Positions 31,310-36,257 of a stretch of DNA of 36,257 bases are shown piece after piece (positions within the stretch are counted from its first letter, which is position 1; the number at the start of each line of letters is the position of its first letter). A model generated the notes under the pieces. That model was given only the letters and a program-made list of their open reading frames with translations, was not told the DNA's origin and did not search any database. The position numbers and the translations under genes were made by a program. Origin of the DNA: Candidatus Pacearchaeota archaeon CG_4_10_14_0_2_um_filter_35_33 (GTDB taxonomy: Archaea > Nanobdellota > Nanobdellia > Pacearchaeales > GW2011-AR1); contig PFOR01000021.1 in the NCBI GenBank assembly GCA_002792635.1, forward strand, positions 1-36,257, given 5' to 3'.

Positions 31310-31482
31310 AAGCAACAGCAGATTAAGAGGTAATTTCTTTTTGCTTTCGCAAATCGGCTTCGTGCCGACCAGAAATTAGCCCAAATGTCAATCCAGCTCT
31401 CAAAAATTTCTCAGCTCGTCATTTCATTCCAGAGGATAAATTTTTGGAGGGATTGCCACTTCTCTTAATCCCGATGTTAGTT
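31310..31482 (+). repeat. attC-like site D
   Basis: R'' AAGCAAC, spacer AGCA, L'' GATTAAGAG; L' CTCTTAATC, spacer CCGA, R' GTTAGTT, exchange at G31476^T31477. It has a long apical region with CGGCTTCGTGCCG and GCCCAAAT. The upstream hairpin has CACGAG/CTCGTG arms at about 31265-31292. Confidence 0.7.
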
Positions 31483-31596
31483 TCAATTAAATCGGACTTT
31501 GAAATCCCCTGACCACCCGCCCCTAAAGAGGAGGATTCGCCGTCGTCCTTCGGACAAATAGTCTGCTTCGCAGAAAGTAAAAACCGAAAAATACTT

Positions 31597-31659
31597 CTTT
31601 TATCGGACCAAAAAAACGGCTATGAAATGCTTCACACTTCATCTAACAGACGATAAAAG
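31597..31659. repeat. Inside-out hairpin (class 2 site) of cassette 5
   Basis: Arms CTTTTATCG and CGATAAAAG, left segment GACCAAAAAAACGG, inner stem TGAA/TTCA, right core TCTAACAGA. An outer stem GAAAAATA / TATTTTTC encloses the hairpin plus TTTCACTTCGTTACACCCAAA. Confidence 0.65.
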
Positions 31660-31741
31660 ATTTCACTTCGTTACACCCAAATATTTTTCTTGTTTTTTAT
31701 TGGGGGCACTTTTCTAAAAAGAAAAAAAGAAAAAAATAAAA

Positions 31742-32479
31742 TTAAGCTAATTCTGCATCAATTATTTGCTTAAATGCACTAAATGGCTGTGCTCCACTTA
31801 ATGGTTTTCCATTAATTATGAAGTAAGGCGTTCCTTGTCCGCCTGCGGAAGTTGCATCAGCTAAATCTTTCTGAACCTCGCTTTTGAATTTTCCAGAATC
31901 AAGACAGCTACTTATATCATAACCAATATCTTTAGCCCATTTCTTTAGTTCTGTTGTTCCAAATTGAGCTGTTCCTTGTACGGGCCCTTTTATCGGGTCT
32001 CCACCATCAAGTATATTTCCTTCTTGAAAGATTTTATCATGCATTTTAAAGTATGCTTCATCTCCGCCTTTCTCTCTTACACACTCGGCAGCCTCAGCCG
32101 CTGGTTGTGCAGCCGGATGAATACTTGTCAATGGGAAATCTCTATAGACAAATTTAACTTTTCCTGTATCAATATATTCAGATTTTATTAATGGTAAAGT
32201 TTCTGTCCAGAATTTCCTACAGAATGGACACTGATAATCACTAAACTCAATTATCTCTACAGGTGCATTTTCATCTCCTAAAAATGCATCATCATCTGCA
32301 CTCGCCTCAACCTGTGAGGGTTGTGAAGGTAATTGTGTCGGCTGTTGTGCAGCTTGCCCTGTTGTTCCATTGCCCCCAGTAAAAACAAAAAATGCCCCAA
32401 CTACCAATATGGCTAAAAGTAAAAAAGTGCTATATTTCCATAATGCGTCTTTTCTTATTGTTAAAGTTGCTTCACTCAT
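31742..32479 (-). CDS. DsbA-family thiol-disulfide oxidoreductase
   Basis: 245 residues. N-terminal anchor (about 15-34, YSTFLLLAILVVGAFFVF), a Gln/Pro/Ser linker, then the thioredoxin-fold DsbA domain with the active site C84-P-F-C87 (FSDYQCPFCRKFW), the family motif FVYRDFPLTSIHPAAQPAAE and the cis-Pro loop GGQGTPYFIING. It should oxidise or isomerise disulfides in exported proteins. It is the last gene of a three-gene minus-strand operon; the start is supported by AGGAGGT. The many Cys-rich exported proteins of this genome are natural substrates (inference). Confidence 0.88.
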   Translation of the reverse strand: MSEATLTIRKDALWKYSTFLLLAILVVGAFFVFTGGNGTTGQAAQQPTQLPSQPSQVEASADDDAFLGDENAPVEIIEFSDYQCPFCRKFWTETLPLIKSEYIDTGKVKFVYRDFPLTSIHPAAQPAAEAAECVREKGGDEAYFKMHDKIFQEGNILDGGDPIKGPVQGTAQFGTTELKKWAKDIGYDISSCLDSGKFKSEVQKDLADATSAGGQGTPYFIINGKPLSGAQPFSAFKQIIDAELA

Positions 32480-32500
32480 TTTATACCTCCTTTCATTTTT

Positions 32501-33112
32501 CTAAGTATGACCATGTCCTCCCCCTTCAACGTGCCCACTTCCTCCGCAAGCATCAGAGATGTCCCAAACTTCTGCTATTTGTTCAGAAGTAAAGTTTTCC
32601 TCAACTATTAGATACTTAGCCAAACCTTCATAAGCATACCAATGCCAACATTTACAGCAACAAGGTCCGCCTTCATGAGATAATCCTGTTGCTTCATCAT
32701 AAATGACTTGTTGTTCATTTGATAAAACAATTTCTTTTTGATAACTCAATAATTCCTGAGCAGATTCAACTGACACATCATAAGGGTCAGACGGAATTTT
32801 TTCATATTTTGAATATTTCTTTAATGCTTCTATTTGTTCAGTATATCTATGAAAATTCATTGGTCCACAACACGAACCTTGAATTCTTTGGTCTGGAGAT
32901 TTTGAAGCAACATAATTAAAAGTTCCGCCACATAAATTTGTATTTGCCTTGCTTAAAACTGCAAATTTAGCTTCCAATTCTTTCACATCTGCATCCTGAT
33001 TTGTTGTATAAACAGAAGTTCTGGAATAACTAAAAACAATCAGCCCCACCAAGACTATTACAGCTAATGAAATAAACAATGTTCTCTTTTTTATCTTAAT
33101 TTCTTTACTCAT
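32501..33112 (-). CDS. Membrane-anchored Cys/His-rich protein (PCYCGC-like)
   Basis: 203 residues. One N-terminal anchor (about 12-29, FISLAVIVLVGLIVFSYS). Cysteine clusters: LCGGTF, GSCCGPMNFHRY, GGPCCCKCWHWYAYEGLAKY and SDACGGSGHVEGGGHGHT at the end. The PCCCKCWHWY stretch recalls the PCYCGC motif proteins of bacteria, whose role is unclear but probably metal- or redox-related. Together with the adjacent DsbA gene this suggests an extracytoplasmic thiol or metal function. It lies 21 bases upstream of dsbA. Confidence 0.65.
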   Translation of the reverse strand: MSKEIKIKKRTLFISLAVIVLVGLIVFSYSRTSVYTTNQDADVKELEAKFAVLSKANTNLCGGTFNYVASKSPDQRIQGSCCGPMNFHRYTEQIEALKKYSKYEKIPSDPYDVSVESAQELLSYQKEIVLSNEQQVIYDEATGLSHEGGPCCCKCWHWYAYEGLAKYLIVEENFTSEQIAEVWDISDACGGSGHVEGGGHGHT

Positions 33113-33181
33113 AATAAAAATATGTTAAAAATACAGCTTATAAGTATAACGTGAAACTAGTTCTACTGCCTGAAACTAGTC

Positions 33182-33676
33182 CTATTTCAACAAAATAATG
33201 TTAGTCATCCCTCTTCTTTTTCTTTCAACAATTTCTAACCTTTCTAATTTATCTAAAATTCTTGAAACTTTTGATTTTGGCATATTAAATTTTTCAACAA
33301 TATTGCTTTGATAAACCCCTTTATCTTTATTTTCCTTAATAAACAGAAAAATCTCCTTTTCTTCATTATTTAGTTTGGTTAAATCATACTCTTTCTGTTC
33401 AATTAATTTCTCAGCCTTTGTTAAAGTAAGATAAAACCCAATTCCTCCTAAAAAAGCAACCAATAGCCCAATAATAAAAATAAAACCCTCGCTGTTGTTA
33501 TGTTCAATATTAAATGGACACGATTCAATAGAACAAGAAGTTCCTTCCTGTGTACCACAAATTTCAGAACAGCTTTTTAAATTCTGTTGATTTAATATGG
33601 AATTAAAATAAAAGAGCATACCAATTATGACTATGCTAATAATCACAATTGAAATTCCTAAATGTCTTGGTTTCAT
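33182..33676 (-). CDS. Membrane-bound winged-helix regulator
   Basis: 164 residues: an N-terminal membrane helix (about 7-26), a short external loop with four to five cysteines (SCSEICGTQEGTSCSIESCP), a second helix (about 67-86, GFIFIIGLLVAFLGGIGFYL) and a cytoplasmic wHTH domain (EEKEIFLFIKENKDKGVYQS, NIVEKFNMPKSKVSRILDKL, ERLEIVERKR). The Cys loop outside and DNA-binding domain inside make it a candidate thiol or metal sensor for the downstream Cys/His-rich and DsbA genes. It is 69 bases upstream of them on the same strand. It is a distant structural analogue of the regulator at 9882-10601. Confidence 0.78.
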   Translation of the reverse strand: MKPRHLGISIVIISIVIIGMLFYFNSILNQQNLKSCSEICGTQEGTSCSIESCPFNIEHNNSEGFIFIIGLLVAFLGGIGFYLTLTKAEKLIEQKEYDLTKLNNEEKEIFLFIKENKDKGVYQSNIVEKFNMPKSKVSRILDKLERLEIVERKRRGMTNIILLK

Positions 33677-33732
33677 ACAATATAAAATAGATAACTAATT
33701 TATAAATAATACTATTTGAAAAAGTGCCCCAT

Positions 33733-33753
33733 CTTCTTTTTAGAAAAAAGAAG
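33733..33753. repeat. Right-end A/T hairpin of cassette 5
   Basis: CTTCTTTTT and AAAAAGAAG around AGA, followed by CAAAAAGACGGCG, at the same place relative to the terminal repeats as in cassette 4. Here no plus-strand gene precedes it, which argues against a purely terminator role. Confidence 0.55.
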
Positions 33754-33885
33754 CAAAAAGACGGCGAATCCTCAAATACATTAAGAGTTGATGGTGTTCC
33801 CACCCTCCCAAAGTCCGATTTAACTTTACATTTTTGCCTTCGGCATCGTTGCACTAAAATGTAATCCCTGCAAGTTTTCGGGAGA

Positions 33886-34048
33886 AATGAACAGCAGATT
33901 AAGCGGTTACTTCGCCTTGCAGGCTCATTCACCCATATTTTTGCTACGCAAAAACACTCGAGTGTTCCGCAATTTTTCCAGCTCTGTTTCACGAGGGAAA
34001 AATTTCTACACCTCGAGCCTTTCAGGTCTTTTAATCGCGATGTTAGGC
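33886..34048 (+). repeat. attC-like site E
   Basis: R'' AATGAAC, spacer AGCA, L'' GATTAAGCG; L' CTTTTAATC, spacer GCGA, R' GTTAGGC, exchange at G34042^T34043. Preceded by a hairpin with TTACATTTT/AAAATGTAA arms and the loop TGCCTTCGGCATCGTTGCAC, whose counterpart at site F has different but again complementary arms. Confidence 0.7.
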
Positions 34049-34186
34049 GACATATTACTCGGTGGGCTCGAAAACAATTACGAATATTTTTCTTTCAGAA
34101 AAATTAGGGGGTCGGCTCGAAGTCGCTCACGCGACAGATAGCTGAAAATCTGTGGATTTTCAGATTATAAAAACAGAAAAATACTT

Positions 34187-34248
34187 CTCTTATCGAACCA
34201 ACGAGAGAACTCACGAAATTAAAAATTTCGTCTAACAAACGATAAGAG
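34187..34248. repeat. Inside-out hairpin (class 2 site) of cassette 6
   Basis: Arms CTCTTATCG and CGATAAGAG, left segment AACCAACGAGAGAACTC, inner stem ACGAAATT/AATTTCGT, right core CTAACAAA, outer stem GAAAAATA/TATTTTTC. Compared with cassette 5 the arm change CTTTT to CTCTT is matched by AAAAG to AAGAG. Confidence 0.68.
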
Positions 34249-34301
34249 GTTTCACTTCGTTACACCCAAATATTTTTCTTGTTTTTTTGTTGGTGGGCTG
34301 T

Positions 34302-34856
34302 TTAACTAAAAAACTTTTCTACTTCTGTTCTCTTTAATTTTGAAAATTTGTCGCAAGTTTGTTGTAAATGATAAGAAAATTTATTTTCAAATCCAATATT
34401 TTCTACATTCTTACCTTTCTCTTTAACCGCTTGAACAGCAGGCACAAAATCACCATCACTACTTACAAGAATCGCAGTATCGTAAGCGTCATTATAAGAA
34501 AGTTTAACCATATCAACAGCAAGATGAATGTCATCTTCTTTAGCTTCATAAATTATCTTGTTATTTGATTTCTTCTTTTGCATTCTACATAGGACAAAAG
34601 AGAAATTAGGAATTCTTTGTATTTTGTCAAAAAATCTCTGTTGCTTAATATATGCTTTTTCGTCTTTTCTTCTGTCCAAAGGACAATTATAATAATAGAT
34701 TCTTACAAGTTTTCTATCTCTCAATAGATATTTTGTAAATTTCTCAAAATCAAAATCATTTGGCTTTTTTTCAGGAACAAGCTTTTTTACAAGATGATAT
34801 AAATTGCTTCCATCAATAAAGATTATAACTCTCTCAATACCGCTTTTATCTTCCAT
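34302..34856 (-). CDS. NYN-domain (PIN-like) ribonuclease
   Basis: 184 residues, intact. Key acidic residues of the fold are visible: D15 in IIFIDGSNLYH, the pair D110/D111-region in EAKEDDIHLAVDMVKL, and SSDGDFVPAV. The NYN/LabA family consists of metal-dependent RNases of the PIN superfamily, involved in RNA decay and in some defence modules. The paralogue at 28075-28595 is frameshifted. It is the last gene of the minus-strand pair in cassette 6, downstream of a small winged-helix gene and of a strong palindrome. Confidence 0.85.
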   Translation of the reverse strand: MEDKSGIERVIIFIDGSNLYHLVKKLVPEKKPNDFDFEKFTKYLLRDRKLVRIYYYNCPLDRRKDEKAYIKQQRFFDKIQRIPNFSFVLCRMQKKKSNNKIIYEAKEDDIHLAVDMVKLSYNDAYDTAILVSSDGDFVPAVQAVKEKGKNVENIGFENKFSYHLQQTCDKFSKLKRTEVEKFFS

Positions 34857-34902
34857 ATAAAACTAACAAAATTCAGCTTAATAAAACTTTAGAAAATAAA
34901 AA

Positions 34903-34927
34903 CCTAGGGTTGCAGTGCAAACCTAGG
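34903..34927. promoter_or_regulatory. 25-base near-perfect palindrome, operator candidate
   Basis: CCTAGG-G-TTGCA-G-TGCAA-A-CCTAGG is symmetric about a central G with one mismatch. It lies between the winged-helix gene and the NYN gene, just next to the TATA-like GTATATAG at about 34930. A dimeric HTH protein, such as the 67-residue neighbour, would fit such a site. Confidence 0.55.
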
Positions 34928-34976
34928 GGGTATATAGTAGTACCATAATTCTTTGATTTAAATAACTTTCGGCAGG

Positions 34977-35180
34977 TCATTTTTTCTTCCAGAAGAATCC
35001 AGCTTTACTCTGTAATCTCTCAATTTTCCCTTGTGATTGAAGTTCCATCAAAACTCTATAAAGTGCGTGCCAATTTATCACTTTATCTGCCTTCTTTTGA
35101 AGTTCATCTAAAATTTGATTTGTGCTTTTTATTTCTGTTTTTGAAAGAACAGATAAAATCATTTCATCGTATTTGCTCAT
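34977..35180 (-). CDS. Small winged-helix protein
   Basis: 67 residues from the ATG at 35180 (a TTG at 35186 is less likely). A single wHTH domain: KYDEMILSVLSKTEIKSTNQ, ILDELQKKADKVINWHALYR and VLMELQSQGKIERLQSKAGF. The order of helices and the basic final strand (FFWKKK) suggest DNA binding. It lies upstream of the NYN gene, with the CCTAGG palindrome between, and divergent from the DUF4352 gene, so it probably controls one or both. Confidence 0.7.
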   Translation of the reverse strand: MSKYDEMILSVLSKTEIKSTNQILDELQKKADKVINWHALYRVLMELQSQGKIERLQSKAGFFWKKK

Positions 35181-35241
35181 ATACAAATGATTGTATCAAA
35201 CCTTTTTAGTAGAATATCCAAACATTTATACTAAAGTTATA

Positions 35242-35258
35242 GAAAGCTTTATAAGTAT
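35242..35258 (+). promoter_or_regulatory. TATA-containing promoter for the gene at 35280
   Basis: GAAAGCTTTATAAGTATAT lies 22-38 bases before the ATG. The first 13 bases are identical to the promoter of the cassette 1 gene on the other strand (24804-24816), so the two cassettes share a promoter type. Confidence 0.55.
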
Positions 35259-35279
35259 ATTGTCTCTAATAATCTTATT

Positions 35280-35879
35280 ATGAGTGAGTCAAAGATAAAA
35301 AAAGCTTGGTATAAACGCTGGTGGGCAATAGTTCTTTTCATCTTTATTGGGTTGATAGTTTTAGGCGGTTTGTTTGGAGATGATTCTTCAAATAGCGGAA
35401 CACAAACCACAACAACCCCCTCAAATAATAACAAGGTTGAAGCACCACAGGAAAAAGTTACAACTTATGCTATTGGAGATTCTATTGATGCAGGGGATTT
35501 TATATGGAAAGTTACAGGCGTTTCCACTACAAGTGAAATTGGTCAAGACATCGCTGGAACTTTCTTCGGTGAAAAAGCAGATGGTCTTTTTGTAATTTTA
35601 GATGTTGAAGTAGAAAATACTGCAAACACAGCTAAATATTTAACAGATTCGTATATAAAATTGGTAGATTCTCAAGGCAGAGAATTTTCATCCAATAGTG
35701 TTGCCGCAATTTACCTTAAACCAGAGGGTTCAGCTTTGATATTTGAGGAAGTAAATCCGGGCATAACAAAGAAAGGAAAAATTGTTTATGATGTTCCACC
35801 AAACGTAAATACCTTCACTGTGAAAATTACTTCAAGTCTTTTCTCAAGTAAGACATATAATTTAGAGATTACAATATAA
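35280..35879 (+). CDS. DUF4352 membrane-anchored protein
   Basis: 199 residues. One N-terminal anchor (about 14-31, WWAIVLFIFIGLIVLGGL), a Ser/Thr/Asn-rich linker, and a DUF4352 immunoglobulin-like domain (YAIGDSIDAGDFIWKVTGVS ... GLFVILDVEVENTANTAKYL ... VNPGITKKGKIVYDVPPNVN). It corresponds to the C-terminal half of the cassette 4 protein without the TM2 domain. The ectodomain is likely outside the cell; the ligand is unknown. Confidence 0.82.
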   Translation: MSESKIKKAWYKRWWAIVLFIFIGLIVLGGLFGDDSSNSGTQTTTTPSNNNKVEAPQEKVTTYAIGDSIDAGDFIWKVTGVSTTSEIGQDIAGTFFGEKADGLFVILDVEVENTANTAKYLTDSYIKLVDSQGREFSSNSVAAIYLKPEGSALIFEEVNPGITKKGKIVYDVPPNVNTFTVKITSSLFSSKTYNLEITI

Positions 35880-36055
35880 TACAGCCCCCAACTTAGTCCT
35901 TCGGACAAATAGTCTGCTTCGCAGTTATTCTATTAATCAGCGACAATCTGAAATCATTTGGACAGCGTCCCGCCATCCCAGAGTTCACTTTAACTCTAAA
36001 ATTTTGCCTTCGGCATCGTTGCACTAAATTTTAGTCCCTGCAAGTATTCGGGAGA

Positions 36056-36184
36056 AACTAACAGCAGATTAAGCGGTTCCAAAACCTTGCAGGTTTTTCC
36101 ACCCATATTTTTGCTGACGCAAAAACACTCGGGGTCGTTTCACTCCGCCCGAGCCCTACGGGTCGCTTAATCGCGATGTTAGTT
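36056..36184 (+). repeat. attC-like site F
   Basis: R'' AACTAAC, spacer AGCA, L'' GATTAAGCG; L' CGCTTAATC, spacer GCGA, R' GTTAGTT, exchange at G36178^T36179. Preceded by a hairpin CTAAAATTT/AAATTTTAG around the loop TGCCTTCGGCATCGTTGCAC. A further cassette begins at 36179 and leaves the window. Confidence 0.72.
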
Positions 36185-36257
36185 TCAATTTTTGAGAATG
36201 CCTACAAGTTAGAGTTAAAAAAGAAATAGGAAATAATATTTTTTCTCCCACCCAATA

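Larger units (their letters stand above)
28941..31476. mobile_element. Cassette 4 (HEPN-like protein, wHTH, TM2-DUF4352)
   Basis: First bases GTTGCTTG (28940-28947) are the exact complement of CAAGCAAC (31309-31316) in its attC-D. Three perfect nested inverted repeats: TTTTAATTTTTCTTTC (28960-28975) with GAAAGAAAAATTAAAA (31247-31262), GAGAGATTGCCCGC (28994-29007) with GCGGGCAATCTCTC (31192-31205), and GGGGGAGTTCC (29157-29167) with GGAACTCCCCC (31146-31156). The genes lie inside the innermost pair. Confidence 0.75.
31477..34042. mobile_element. Cassette 5 (redox operon)
   Basis: Three perfect nested inverted repeats: TTAAATCGGACTTTG (31487-31501) with CAAAGTCCGATTTAA (33809-33823), GAGGATTCGCCGTC (31531-31544) with GACGGCGAATCCTC (33760-33773), and GGGGCACTTTT (31703-31713) with AAAAGTGCCCC (33720-33730). 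The first bases GTTAGTTTC match R'' GAAATGAAC of attC-E at 7 of 9 positions. All three genes run against array direction. Confidence 0.72.
34043..36178. mobile_element. Cassette 6 (NYN nuclease, small wHTH, DUF4352 protein)
   Basis: The innermost terminal repeat is GTTGGTGGGCTG (34289-34300) with CAGCCCCCAAC (35882-35892), one base shorter. The outer ends match less well than in the other cassettes (GTTAG/CTAAC only), and the right end instead shares GTCCTTCGGACAAATAGTCTGC with the left end of cassette 5. It is therefore possibly a recombinant of two cassettes. Confidence 0.6.
24418..36257 (+). mobile_element. Integron-like cassette array, six cassettes, continues beyond window
   Basis: Six attC-like sites (A-F) separate six gene modules. 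Right halves all read (C/T)TTAATC-type arm, short spacer ending AT, then GTT; left halves read AAC, short spacer, complementary arm. Each also carries shared loop sequences (CTTCG, CCCAAAT, TTGCAGG). Cassettes are long for an integron (612, 1760, 2151, 2536, 2566 and 2136 bases), often hold several genes in either orientation and have their own TATA boxes. The array starts beside the xerA gene. The gene-free stretches between cargo (for example 26494-27047, 28621-29233, 31115-31741, 33677-34301) consist of the recombination sites and terminal repeats described in separate entries. Confidence 0.75.

Noticed and set aside
31742-33676. Transposon with a DDE transposase between the terminal repeats
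   Set aside because: The genes inside are regulator, Cys/His-rich protein and DsbA; no transposase-like ORF exists in any cassette.
24942-36184. pdif modules as on Acinetobacter plasmids
   Set aside because: Those sites are 28 bases with two 11-base arms; the sites here are 90-170 bases with attC layout. Only the site at 24368 is dif-like.
24900-36200. CRISPR array
   Set aside because: Repeats are long, palindromic, differ in sequence and are separated by kilobase gene modules rather than short spacers; no cas genes are present.

Overview
The window looks like a chromosome segment of a small-genome archaeon, most likely a DPANN lineage of the Woesearchaeota/Pacearchaeota type (inference). 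The archaeal markers are a TrmY-type tRNA methyltransferase, an Hjc Holliday-junction resolvase, a Cbf5-type pseudouridine synthase, a 54-residue histone-fold protein, a short XerA-like recombinase and TATA-box promoters that often sit about 26 bases from the ATG (leaderless mRNAs), mixed with genes that have a strong AGGAGGT ribosome binding site. LysRS is the class II type and there is a bacterial-type Tag glycosylase, as expected where genes have come from bacteria.

Positions 1-9240 hold envelope and housekeeping genes: signal-peptide and membrane-anchored surface proteins (two share a Cys-rich juxtamembrane module), a ProX/YbaK tRNA-editing protein, a membrane-tethered nuclease with a lamin-tail domain, thioredoxin reductase and Hjc. 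Positions 9240-11880 are a decaying stretch: a 2H phosphoesterase with at least three frame breaks and a lost catalytic His, an unknown broken gene, a chorismate-lyase-like remnant and a 56-base palindrome, around an intact membrane regulator and an unlisted mini-histone gene. Positions 11888-24336 hold an EF-hand lipoprotein, a granulin-like repeat protein, LysRS, a DUF362/acylphosphatase-like pair, TrmY, a secreted beta-propeller, a membrane/lipid group (DedA, MGDG-type glycosyltransferase, methyltransferase, hydrolase) and an operon xerA-cbf5-tag.

From 24368 to the right edge the sequence is an integron-like cassette array. A palindromic attI-like site overlaps the promoter region of the recombinase gene, and six attC-like sites (A-F) follow, each with paired AACA/TGTT cores, an unpaired spacer, covarying inner arms and a G^TT exchange point. 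They delimit six cassettes of 0.6 to 2.6 kb. In three cassettes (1, 2, 4) the R'' core is the exact 8-base complement of the first bases of the same cassette, the hallmark of cassettes that circularise. In addition, each cassette carries private, nested inverted repeats at its two ends, and cassettes 2-6 carry near their left end a 59-64 base covarying 'inside-out' hairpin whose right half resembles the left half of attC. The neighbouring recombinase lacks the extra domain typical of IntI. Archaeal integrons are known in outline, but this combination (Xer-length recombinase, multi-gene cassettes with mixed gene orientation and their own promoters, nested terminal repeats and a second hairpin class) is the candidate new system.

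Cassette cargo: (1) an orphan helical protein; (2) a winged-helix regulator, a secreted protein and a zinc-ribbon protein; (3) two unknown proteins and a frameshifted NYN nuclease; (4) a HEPN-like protein, a second copy of the winged-helix regulator with its divergent promoter, and a TM2-DUF4352 protein; (5) a three-gene redox operon (membrane regulator, Cys/His-rich protein, DsbA); (6) an intact NYN nuclease, a small winged-helix protein and a DUF4352 protein. The repeated presence of wHTH, NYN and DUF4352 families suggests a shared cargo pool.
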